13,260 nucleotides of DNA, taken from Acetobacteraceae bacterium. GTDB taxonomy: Bacteria; Pseudomonadota; Alphaproteobacteria; Acetobacterales; Acetobacteraceae. Position 1 is the stretch's first letter; each line of letters opens with the position of its first letter. The stretch is taken from NCBI GenBank assembly GCA_003164305.1, contig PLSZ01000645.1:14690-27949 (forward strand), in the 5' to 3' direction. The notes below the pieces were generated by a model, which did not search any database, had not been told where the DNA came from, and worked only from the letters and a program-made list of their open reading frames with translations. The position numbers were made by a program, and so were the translations under genes. Positions 1 through 6,112 of this stretch are shown here, one piece after another.

Positions 1-234
1 GTCGCGCGCCTGCTGGGAAATTTTGGCGTGCGAAACGATTACACGCGGCCGATGGATGATTGGGTGAGTTGGATGCCTGAGAAGCCTTCGCTCGAACTGC
101 TGACCAAGGCGCGAGGGATCGTCACGCGGGTCCAAAGGGCGCCCTCGGAACTGCTGGACATGTGGGCGAAGAGCGACAAAGCCGAGGCGTGGTCGCGATC
201 GTTGGCCGACCTGATGGTCCGGCTGGCAGGGTGA
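1..234 (+). CDS. C-terminal part of an unidentified small protein, possibly DUF4259-like (5' end outside the window)
   Basis: The frame is open from the first base and ends at TGA 232-234, giving 77 residues. The internal GTG at 28 is unlikely to be the true start because the frame continues upstream. The visible part is mostly helical: a tryptophan-rich stretch (MDDWVSWMPEKPSLELL), then a helix, then a terminal motif ELLDMWAKSDKAEAWSRSLADLMVRL. That ending resembles, from memory, the C-terminus of DUF4259 proteins, which finish with a pattern like SELRELW...W...V.DLR.RL. The match is tentative. The gene stops 10 bp before the ATG of a methyltransferase remnant, so the two may once have been co-transcribed. 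Any role in defence is inferred from position only. Confidence 0.5.
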   Translation, partial: VARLLGNFGVRNDYTRPMDDWVSWMPEKPSLELLTKARGIVTRVQRAPSELLDMWAKSDKAEAWSRSLADLMVRLAG

Positions 235-244
235 TGACGGCGCG

Positions 245-393
245 ATGCTGACGAGCGTGGAATTGTTCGCGGGCGCGGGCGGGCTCGGCATGGGGCTGGC
301 GCGCGCGGGTTTCGTCACCGCGCCGTGATCGAGCGGGATCAGTGGGCGTGCGATACGATCAGGCGGGACACGGCCAGTGGCAGGATCTGGTAA
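245..393 (+). pseudogene. Decayed N-terminal fragment of a C5-cytosine DNA methyltransferase
   Basis: From ATG 245 the sequence encodes MLTSVELFAGAGGLGMGL and then ARAGF, the SAM-binding motif I of m5C methyltransferases. The frame closes at TGA 326-328 after 27 codons. Moving to the next frame near 305-307 restores GFRHRAVIERDQWACDTIRR, the expected continuation (motif II region with the acidic ERD), up to TAA 391-393. One missing base near 305-307 explains the break. About 15 of 21 residues around motif I match the intact methyltransferase starting at 711, but the DNA differs at many sites, so this is a related enzyme and not a recent duplicate. Motifs IV to X are absent, and homology fades near 375-390. 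The fragment cannot make an active enzyme. Confidence 0.82.
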
Positions 394-710
394 TGGCGGA
401 GGTCAGCCTGAATTACCGATCGTCCTGACCGATGGACGAAAAGAAACTCTCACAACCCACTTGAAATGTGGATGCGTTCATGGTGTGTTCCGCCAACCGG
501 GGCGAGACACTTCTGGCGAATCACGCATGCAAACCGTTACATGTGAATGGTTTGCCGCGGTTAGTCGCGAATGGTATTGCCGAGGCGCTCGGCGTCATCG
601 TGTTTGGGGGACAGGACAACGGCCAATGGCTTGGATTCCAGCTGATACCACACGCTCTCGTGTGACCTTCCCCGGTCATTTCGGTGCGGCTCGCTTTGAG
701 AAGTTTACAG
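394..710. other. Stretch without a supportable gene between the methyltransferase remnant and the intact RM pair
   Basis: About 317 bp separate the remnant from the intact methyltransferase. Two overlapping plus-strand frames are open: GTG 468 to 665 (65 aa, ending GQWLGFQLIPHALV) and GTG 377 to 721 (114 aa, Cys-rich). Neither has a ribosome binding site at its start and neither recalls a known family. Base composition is lower in GC than the flanks. A CCGCGG hexamer lies at 555-560. The promoter of the RM genes should be here or upstream, but no clear -35/-10 pair stands out. It may be degraded coding sequence left by recombination. Confidence 0.5.
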
Positions 711-1880
711 ATGGAGTCTGATACGAGACTGACCAGCGTCGAGGTGTTCAGTGGCTGCGGTGGGCTTGCTCTCGGCCTATCGCGCGCCGGGTTTCGTCAT
801 CTGGTGCTTGTCGAGCGTGACCACGACGCCGCCGAGACGGTTGCATACAACGCGGAAAAGGGAATTGAACACGTCGCTCACTGGCCATATCGGCGCATGG
901 ACGTGCGCGAGGTCGACTGGAAGCCTTTCAAGGGCGTCGATGTGGTTGCCGGTGGCCCACCCTGTCAACCGTTCGGTATCGGCGGGAAAGCCTTGGGGCC
1001 TGACGATGCGCGCGACATGTGGCCGGAGGCTGTCCGGGCAGTCCGAGAGACTGAGCCGTTGGTATTCGCATTCGAAAACGTTTTCGGCCTGCTACGAGAA
1101 CGTTTTGACGATTATGTGGCATGGGTGAAAGCGAGCCTTGAGCGGCCTCATCTGCCGCGTCGGGCGGCCGAACCGCATGAGGATCATCTGCGACGCCTGT
1201 TACGGCAAACGAAACGGTACGAAGTGGTAATCCAATCCGTCAACGCCGCTGCGTTCGGCGCTCCACAAAACCGTCGTCGCATTCTCTTCCTGGGCGAGCG
1301 TGCGGATGCTGGTTTCTCCCCCCCGCTTCTGAAGCGAACGCATACCCGAGAGCGCCTGCTTTGGGACCAGTTCGTCGCCAGGGACTACTGGAATCGCCAT
1401 GGTATGGGCAAGAAGGGTCGAAGGCCGCTAATTCAGCCGGACGAGGGGCTTGTCAGTCGCCTGTCCCGCTCCGACGTCCCGCCTCCAGGGTTACCGTGGG
1501 TCACGGTGCGTGATGCACTGGCGGGCCTGGGTGAGCCCAATGGAGTGAACAGCCACATTCTTCAGGATGGCGCGCGTTCATATGTCGGGCATACCGGCAG
1601 TCCACTGGACCTTCCCGCGAAAGCATTGAAAGCCGGCGATCACGGGGTACCAGGCGGAGAGAACATGCTTGTCCGCGGCGACGGCTCTGTCAGATACTTC
1701 TCTTTGCGAGAGTCAGCCCGCCTCATGGGGCTTCCGGACGATTATTCGTTCCCAAGGAGCTGGACGGAATCCATGAGGCAGATGGGCAACGCCGTTCCGG
1801 TGCAATTAGGGGAAGCGATTGGGAAATGGCTCGTCGAGCAAGTCGAAAAAGCGCGGCAGGAGAAAAGGCGCGCCGCCTGA
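711..1880 (+). CDS. DNA (cytosine-5-)-methyltransferase of a type II restriction-modification system
   Basis: This enzyme transfers a methyl group from S-adenosylmethionine to C5 of cytosine, protecting host DNA from the endonuclease encoded next to it. All hallmark motifs appear in order in the 389 residues: motif I VEVFSGCGGLALGL (10-23), motif IV GGPPCQPFG with catalytic Cys85, motif VI ENV (122-124), motif VIII QNRRR (186-190), motif IX RESARLMGLPDDY (333-345) and motif X GNAVP (359-363). The target-recognition region lies between VIII and IX (about 195-330). It looks intact and active. ATG 711 is preferred, with GAGAAG 7 nt upstream; GTG 684 in the same frame has no ribosome binding site. 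The 3' end overlaps the endonuclease gene by 62 nt. Rare codons (AGA, TTA, ATA) set it apart from the downstream core genes and suggest transfer. Confidence 0.95.
   Translation: MESDTRLTSVEVFSGCGGLALGLSRAGFRHLVLVERDHDAAETVAYNAEKGIEHVAHWPYRRMDVREVDWKPFKGVDVVAGGPPCQPFGIGGKALGPDDARDMWPEAVRAVRETEPLVFAFENVFGLLRERFDDYVAWVKASLERPHLPRRAAEPHEDHLRRLLRQTKRYEVVIQSVNAAAFGAPQNRRRILFLGERADAGFSPPLLKRTHTRERLLWDQFVARDYWNRHGMGKKGRRPLIQPDEGLVSRLSRSDVPPPGLPWVTVRDALAGLGEPNGVNSHILQDGARSYVGHTGSPLDLPAKALKAGDHGVPGGENMLVRGDGSVRYFSLRESARLMGLPDDYSFPRSWTESMRQMGNAVPVQLGEAIGKWLVEQVEKARQEKRRAA
1808..1813 (+). promoter_or_regulatory. Ribosome binding site for the restriction endonuclease, inside the methyltransferase gene
   Basis: AGGGGA lies 5 nt before TTG 1819 (frame of the endonuclease) and 12 nt before ATG 1826 (a different frame). 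The spacing favours TTG 1819. Placing the endonuclease start inside the methyltransferase gene would make its translation depend on the protective enzyme being translated first. Confidence 0.45.
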
Positions 1881-2871
1881 ACGAGGCACTGACTACGCTA
1901 TATCAAGTCCGCCTTTCAAAGCCGGATTTGATCCGATTGCCGTGTCCCGTTTGGTCCTGGATCGTTTACCGATGGTCAAGGACCTGAACAAGCCGCAGGC
2001 CCGCAAGCTTCGTCAAAGCTTCGATAAATATGTTGCCGACCTTGCGATCTTTCGCGAGCGTATAGATCCAGTGCGCGATCCGGACGGCACACTCGATCCC
2101 GGAAATCCTGATACGGTGGGACGATTAGTAGTGATCGCGCTTTTGGCACAGGAACGAGTGCTGTTGCGCGAGATGAACCCAACCTACGGATCAGGTGTTT
2201 ATGCTATCTACTATAACGGAGAGCATCCAGCCTACGAGGAAATAAGACGATCTGAAACACCAATTTATGTAGGTAAAGCGGACCCAGCTGAACCAATGGC
2301 CGCGACCCCCCGTCAGCAAGGCGTTCGACTTTTTCGACGCCTGGCTGACCACCGTGAAGCCATTCAGGAGGTCGAAAACCATGCCACGAAAAATGGATTG
2401 CCGTATCCACTTCGTGTTGATGACTTCGAATGCCGAAGATTAGTGTGCGCAACGAATGCGCAACTTGTTGCTGAGAGGCATCTCATCGACATATTTCGGC
2501 CCGCCTGGAATCAGGAAAGCAAAATATGCTTTGGCATTTCAAAGCACGGCGACGCGGTGACAACCCGAGGGAATAAAAACAGTCCGTGGGACGTCCTTCA
2601 TCCGGGGCGAAACTGGGCGATACCCAGTCCGGTGCGCGCTGGAATGTCTCCTGAGACTATAACGGCTAACCTTACCCGGCACTTCAGCGTGAACCCTCCG
2701 CGTCGGGATCGAGAGGAGATCATGGAGATTATCCTGGATACCTTTCGCCAGGTGGGACGTGCGCCGGCCGCGATTTCAGAGGCGGCTGCCGAATCCGAGG
2801 AGGTTGCCGCCGCGGCCGCGAAAGAAGCACTTGAGGATCAAGACGAAGAGCCTGGGTTTGATTTCGACTGA
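1819..2871 (+). CDS. Eco29kI-family type II restriction endonuclease (GIY-YIG nuclease)
   Basis: This is the cutting partner of the preceding methyltransferase. The GIY-YIG fold is recognisable in the 350-aa reading: GVYAIYY (126-132), PIYVGKA (148-154), Arg174 and His178 in RRLADHR, Glu219 in VAERHLI, and Asn231 in FRPAWN. The spacings R-x3-H and E-x11-N match what I recall of the R.Eco29kI active site. SPWDVLHPGRNWA (255-267) is also typical of this family, whose founder cuts CCGCGG; this enzyme's own site is unknown. At 350 aa it is longer than Eco29kI (about 214 aa). The extra length is an N-terminal domain of about 120 residues and an Ala/Glu-rich tail ending EDQDEEPGFDFD. The start is uncertain: TTG 1819 has AGGGGA 5 nt upstream and couples to the methyltransferase, while GTG 1942 is a shorter option. 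A second reading frame at the 5' end is discussed in the findings. Confidence 0.88.
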   Translation: MGNGSSSKSKKRGRRKGAPPERGTDYAISSPPFKAGFDPIAVSRLVLDRLPMVKDLNKPQARKLRQSFDKYVADLAIFRERIDPVRDPDGTLDPGNPDTVGRLVVIALLAQERVLLREMNPTYGSGVYAIYYNGEHPAYEEIRRSETPIYVGKADPAEPMAATPRQQGVRLFRRLADHREAIQEVENHATKNGLPYPLRVDDFECRRLVCATNAQLVAERHLIDIFRPAWNQESKICFGISKHGDAVTTRGNKNSPWDVLHPGRNWAIPSPVRAGMSPETITANLTRHFSVNPPRRDREEIMEIILDTFRQVGRAPAAISEAAAESEEVAAAAAKEALEDQDEEPGFDFD

Positions 2872-3057
2872 CAGATTTCTTTTTAAGATGCCGAACCGCG
2901 AAGACGTTTCGGTGTGGTGATCCCAGTAAGGGCAAAAACAGGCGTCTCATCGTGATTCCTCCCGACGCGTTTCCGACGATGCGCCGACACGGTGTCCTGG
3001 CCATACATCGATGCTACCATGCGTGCGCCGGCAAGTTCGAACAATGGAGTACAACCG

Positions 3058-3399
3058 ATGCCGATCGCTGTCACATTGCTGATGTCCTCGGGCGATCCCG
3101 ATCCGCACTGGACTTTGACGCCGGAGCAGGAACAGGAGTTTCTGAACCGGCTCGCCGCGTCGCCGGTGCCCAGTGTGACGGTGGGGCCGCCGGGGAGGCG
3201 GGCGGGATACGCGGGGATTATGGTGCGCGATGGCGCGGGAGAGCGTTGGGTGGTGTACCGGGGCTGGATCCGCGGCGGGGCCAACGCGCACGTCGATGAC
3301 CGGCGGGTGATGGAACAATGGCTGCTGGACACCGGCGAGGCGACGGTCGCGCCGAAGCTTTACGCCGAACTTACGCGGCAGATCACGCCGCCCGTCTGA
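3058..3399 (+). CDS. Small conserved protein of unknown function
   Basis: The product has 113 residues, with no signal peptide, membrane segment or cysteine. ATG 3058 is chosen because GGAG (3046-3049) sits 8 nt upstream; an in-frame GTG at 2992 lacks such a site and adds an unconvincing leader. The N-terminus has a beta-like strand followed by SSGDPDPHW (10-18) and LTPEQEQEFLNRLA (20-33). I recall a loose family of uncharacterised proteins with a similar S/F-S-G-R-P-(N/D)-P-x-W motif near the N-terminus, so this could be a divergent member. The rest reads as a mixed alpha/beta domain (GYAGIMVRDGAGERWVVYRGW) and a C-terminal helix. High-GC codon use returns here, so the acquired RM block probably ends before this gene. 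No function can be assigned. Confidence 0.75.
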   Translation: MPIAVTLLMSSGDPDPHWTLTPEQEQEFLNRLAASPVPSVTVGPPGRRAGYAGIMVRDGAGERWVVYRGWIRGGANAHVDDRRVMEQWLLDTGEATVAPKLYAELTRQITPPV

Positions 3400-3438
3400 A
3401 GGATTTTTCGCCCGCGCACGCGCAATCATCGCGACAAC

Positions 3439-3454
3439 GGTGTGTGACCACGCC
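3439..3454. terminator. Weak hairpin between two convergent genes
   Basis: GGTGTG and CACGCC can form a 6-bp stem (one G-U pair) around a TGAC loop. It lies in the 83-bp gap between the convergent ends at 3399 and 3483. No strong T-run follows on either side, so a role as a shared terminator is only suggested by position. Confidence 0.25.
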
Positions 3455-3482
3455 AGTACATTTAGCAATCAGGTCGTTGCTT

Positions 3483-5033
3483 CTACGGCGCGTTCGCGGT
3501 GACGACCAGGCCCAGCATCGCGACCAGGTTGGCGGGTGACGCGGCTGCCTGTTGCAAGGATGCGAAAGAGACCGGCACGGGCGGTAACAACTCGACGGTC
3601 AGGTTGCGCGGTGCCGTGATAAAACTGCTGATCGCCTGATTCGCGGCGGACAGCGCCGGACTGACCTGACCGGGCGCGCTACCCTGACGCAGCACCAACG
3701 TCGCGATCTGCTGGCGGAACATGGCGGGATCGGCGCCGGATCGGGCGGCGCCGGCGCGTATCAACCGCTCGACCAGCGATGCATCGTCAAACCGCAGCCT
3801 CGCGTGCACCAGACGTGTTTGAGTCGCGGCGGCGGCCCCCGGAACCACGTCGCTCACTTCGGCGGCGAGGCTGAGCGTGCCGAGCTCGTTGACTTTTAGC
3901 ATCGTTTCGCGCAACGCCGCGCGGTGGGTCGCGATGTCCCAGTCATAGGCCAGCGCGAAGCTGGTGGTCATCGTCGCCAGGTCAAGTTGGTCGAACACAT
4001 CGCGCGACTTTGGATCAGGCAGTTGCTCTTTCGTTACCGTCACATCCGTCCACCCGATCTCCCCCGACACCGGCATTCCCTGGGCGAACACGACCGGGCC
4101 GACGAAGATGCCGCCGGCATGCGCGGCGGGTTGGCCGGGCGGCTGGAAGGTGATCCCGCGATACTCGACGCGGCCGATCCGGATACCGTCCAACATGGCG
4201 GCGGACAGCGCCTCGCCGTTGACGAGGCGGGTCATCGGCGCGCGAAAATCGCTGGAGCCCATGGCCAGGTGCTCGGTGGAGAAGGAGCCGATTTTGTCGC
4301 CTCGGAAGACGATCCCCTCGGCGCTCGCGGACTTCAGCATGCCGCGGTCGAAGCCGTCCCCGGAGACCGAGCGAATGTCGTAGCCGATTTGAAGACCGGG
4401 CAGCGTTTCCGTCAGTTTCGTCGCGCCGACGGAATAAGAGTCGTAAGCAAAGCCCAGCATGAGGGCGGCTTCGGCGCGGAGGAGAGGGCGGAGGTCGTCC
4501 AATGTCGGCGGTTGCGACGCGGCGGAGAGCGAGGCCAGGACATCGTCCCACGACGGGATGCCGTCATGCAGAAACGGCCACGGATACAGGCGCGCATGGC
4601 TGAGAACGGCTGAGTCCTGCGTCATGTTCAGAACGGTGGAGTGGATCGTCACGCCCTTGAACGTGATCGTATCTGCCACGGGCAACACGGTTTCCGGAGC
4701 GATGGCCGCCGGGTTCGCTCGCGCGGAATTCCAGGCGGTGGCGAGATCCAGGTTGGGATTCGCGGTGGAGACAGACTCGATGTCGATGTCAAACGAACGC
4801 GACTGGGCTCCGGGAAGGTCGGCGTGCACGGTGACACCGGTGACCTCGGCCGCGTGCGAGATGATCGAATAATGCGCGCCCTTGTAAGCGACGGTGGTCC
4901 CGGGCGGGAGGCGCGCGAGGGTTTGGTCGAGATTGGCGCGAAACCGTTGCTCGGGATAAATTTCCAAACCGTAATAAAATCCGGCGGCGGCGAGGACGAT
5001 CGCGGTTCCGGCGACCAGGAACGATGCGCGCAT
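3483..5033 (-). CDS. Membrane-anchored, probably periplasmic protein of unknown function (516 aa)
   Basis: The start ATG (5033-5031) has GGAAGG 7 nt upstream. Residues 5-22 form one hydrophobic segment (FLVAGTAIVLAAAGFYYG), which could be a membrane anchor or an uncleaved signal, so the remaining roughly 490 residues should face the periplasm. The body is rich in alternating beta-strand patterns (GVTVHADLPG, ITFKGVTIHSTVLN, IRIGRVEYRGITF, LSLAAEVSDV) with many short 'VxxxGVxxxG' turns. This recalls large beta-repeat envelope proteins such as DUF945, DUF2125 or AsmA-like families, but I cannot place it in one of them. No catalytic motif is visible. It stands alone: 310 bp separate it from the upstream same-strand genes and its 3' neighbour is convergent. 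Confidence 0.85.
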   Translation of the reverse strand: MRASFLVAGTAIVLAAAGFYYGLEIYPEQRFRANLDQTLARLPPGTTVAYKGAHYSIISHAAEVTGVTVHADLPGAQSRSFDIDIESVSTANPNLDLATAWNSARANPAAIAPETVLPVADTITFKGVTIHSTVLNMTQDSAVLSHARLYPWPFLHDGIPSWDDVLASLSAASQPPTLDDLRPLLRAEAALMLGFAYDSYSVGATKLTETLPGLQIGYDIRSVSGDGFDRGMLKSASAEGIVFRGDKIGSFSTEHLAMGSSDFRAPMTRLVNGEALSAAMLDGIRIGRVEYRGITFQPPGQPAAHAGGIFVGPVVFAQGMPVSGEIGWTDVTVTKEQLPDPKSRDVFDQLDLATMTTSFALAYDWDIATHRAALRETMLKVNELGTLSLAAEVSDVVPGAAAATQTRLVHARLRFDDASLVERLIRAGAARSGADPAMFRQQIATLVLRQGSAPGQVSPALSAANQAISSFITAPRNLTVELLPPVPVSFASLQQAAASPANLVAMLGLVVTANAP

Positions 5034-5343
5034 GGTGAAACCTTCCCGTCATGTCAGGCGATCGTGGACCCGATCCTCGTGGCCGATCCTGCCGGGAGCT
5101 TTGCGGACACGCAAGGATTCGCGACCGGCTCGAGCGGACCATCGTTTTCCCCAAAATCGCTCTGACCAGTGTGTTTACGCCGATGGTCCGGTTGAGCCGG
5201 ACCATGACGTTGGTTGGAGGGTGCCACGCCGCTCACCGTGCGCCGGAGGGGTCGAGCCCGAGCAGGACGGCGAGGGGTGGGGCATTGCGATCTCTCCCAC
5301 GGCCGTCCTGTCGCGGATGGGGTGTTGCCCCGCACTCTACCCC
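5034..5343. other. Non-coding gap of 310 bp carrying inverted repeats
   Basis: No convincing gene lies here. On the minus strand it is both the leader of the 516-aa protein gene and the trailer of the small protein gene ending at 5344. The part nearer the 516-aa gene holds the CGGACCAT inverted-repeat cluster (5135-5205). The part near 5343 is G/C-rich with a weak GGGG-CAACA-CCCC hairpin on the minus strand just after the stop codon at 5344. No T-run or strong sigma-70 promoter was found. Confidence 0.5.
5135..5205. repeat. Cluster of three inverted-repeat arms (CGGACCAT / ATGGTCCG)
   Basis: CGGACCATCG (5135-5144) is the exact reverse complement of CGATGGTCCG (5181-5190). The latter overlaps ATGGTCCGG (5183-5191), which pairs perfectly with CCGGACCAT (5197-5205) around a 5-nt TTGAG loop. 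The middle arm can therefore pair with either neighbour, giving two mutually exclusive hairpins. A small TTTT/AAAA hairpin with a CCCC loop sits just inside the first arm (from 5145). This could be a copy of a dispersed palindromic repeat, an operator for a dimeric regulator, or an RNA switch in the leader of the downstream minus-strand gene. Confidence 0.6.
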
Positions 5344-5556
5344 TCACAAATATCGGCCGCGTTCCAGGATTTCCAGGGTGTAGTCGCGGTAACTCATCCC
5401 GAGTTCCTCGGCGCGGGCGAGACGGCGGAGGGCAATCTCGCGCGGTGGCGTTTTCCAGGCGGCTTTATGGGCACGCCGCCAGCAATACTGGCGCCAACCC
5501 TCGTTCGGGTCGGGCTCCAGCGGCGGCCCGGCGTTATGACCGATCGAAGGACTCAT
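5344..5556 (-). CDS. Small conserved alphaproteobacterial protein of unknown function
   Basis: The product is 70 residues: MSPSIGHNAGPPLEPDP at the N-terminus, then a Trp/Arg-rich middle (GWRQYCWRRAHKAAWKTPP), then a helix ending YRDYTLEILERGRYL. I recall short proteins with the same SIGHN-GGPPL start and LEILERGRYL end in many alphaproteobacteria, with no known function. The basic, Trp-rich middle and predicted helices are compatible with nucleic-acid or protein binding, but this is not shown. Its ATG overlaps the stop codon of the acetyltransferase gene (ATGA, 5556-5553), so the two are translationally coupled. No signal peptide is present. Confidence 0.85.
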   Translation of the reverse strand: MSPSIGHNAGPPLEPDPNEGWRQYCWRRAHKAAWKTPPREIALRRLARAEELGMSYRDYTLEILERGRYL

Positions 5557-6065
5557 GCGTGGCCGGCGCCACCCAGGATCCGCTGCATCGACAGCATATC
5601 CAGCCAGCGGCCGAACTTGCGGCCGGACTCCCGCAGCATCCCCGCCTCCACGAAGCCGGCCGATTTGTGCAGTGCGACAGAGGCGTGGTTCTCCGCGTCG
5701 ATCACGCCGACCAACACGTGGATCGCGTGCGCCTCCGCATGCGCGATCAGCGCCGCCAACAACGCCCGGCCGACGCCGCGACCGCGCGCGCCTTCATGCA
5801 CGTAAACGGAGTGTTCGACGGTGTGTTTGAAGCCTTCATACGCGCGGAACAGGCCGTAGGACGCGAACCCGGCCACGTCGCCTTCGTCGCCGGCCACCAG
5901 CACCGGAAAGCCGTTGGCGATCCGTTCGCGCAGCCAGGTCCGGCGATTGTCCAGCGTCACCGGCGTCAGCGTCCAGACGGCCGTGGTATGGACGATCGCG
6001 TGATTGAAGATCTCCAGAACGCGCGGCAGATCGGCTTCGGTCGCGTCACGGGTGGATGGGCTCAT
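5553..6065 (-). CDS. GNAT N-acetyltransferase of the phosphinothricin / methionine sulfoximine type
   Basis: This family moves an acetyl group from acetyl-CoA to the amino group of small amino-acid analogues such as phosphinothricin, methionine sulfoximine or methionine sulfone. The 170-aa protein is full length for the family. It shows the N-terminal RDATEADLPRVLEIFNHAI (6-24), a TTAVW segment (27-31), the strand HTVEHSVYVH (81-90), the acetyl-CoA loop RGRGVGRALL (94-103) and the C-terminal GFVEAGMLRESGRKFGRWLD (137-156), a pattern typical of this subfamily. ATG 6065 is preferred because GGAG lies 7 nt upstream; an in-frame start at 6095 would add an arginine-rich leader and run into the operator. 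It is divergent from an XRE-cupin regulator that probably controls it. The true substrate is not known. Confidence 0.92.
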   Translation of the reverse strand: MSPSTRDATEADLPRVLEIFNHAIVHTTAVWTLTPVTLDNRRTWLRERIANGFPVLVAGDEGDVAGFASYGLFRAYEGFKHTVEHSVYVHEGARGRGVGRALLAALIAHAEAHAIHVLVGVIDAENHASVALHKSAGFVEAGMLRESGRKFGRWLDMLSMQRILGGAGHA

Positions 6066-6100
6066 AAGACGGCTCCGTCGCTTGCTGCGACGCATAATTC

Positions 6101-6110
6101 CACTATAGTG
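6101..6110. promoter_or_regulatory. Palindromic operator candidate CACTATAGTG in the divergent promoter
   Basis: A perfect 10-bp palindrome lies 2 bp before the regulator's first ATG, and a second CACTAT half-site starts at 6121, exactly 20 bp (two helical turns) away. TATAGT inside the palindrome reads the same on both strands and could serve as the -10 box; on the plus strand TTGCTG (6082-6087) is a 16-bp-spaced -35 candidate. Binding here by the XRE-cupin protein would block both promoters. Confidence 0.5.
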
Positions 6111-6112
6111 TC

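Noticed and set aside
2891..2912. CCGAA/TTCGG hairpin after the endonuclease gene as a terminator
   Set aside because: The stem is only 5 bp with a 12-nt loop and no T-run follows; the T-rich tract (2876-2884) lies before it, not after.
2872..3057. C-terminal remnant of the older methyltransferase on the far side of the RM block
   Set aside because: I looked for motif IX/X-like sequence in all frames and found none, so the insertion model lacks a right-hand scar.
2883..3468. Minus-strand frames of 149 and 173 aa opposite the small conserved protein
   Set aside because: Pro/Arg/Ser-rich shadows without a start signal; the plus-strand gene has GGAG at the right distance.
3924..4613. 229-aa plus-strand frame opposite the 516-aa protein
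   Set aside because: Its composition (Gly, Arg, Asp, His) is typical of antisense frames in high-GC DNA; the minus-strand gene has a ribosome binding site and a membrane anchor.
5054..5347. 97-aa minus-strand frame in the 5034-5343 gap
   Set aside because: It has Arg/Pro-rich composition, no ribosome binding site, and runs through the inverted repeats; it looks non-coding.
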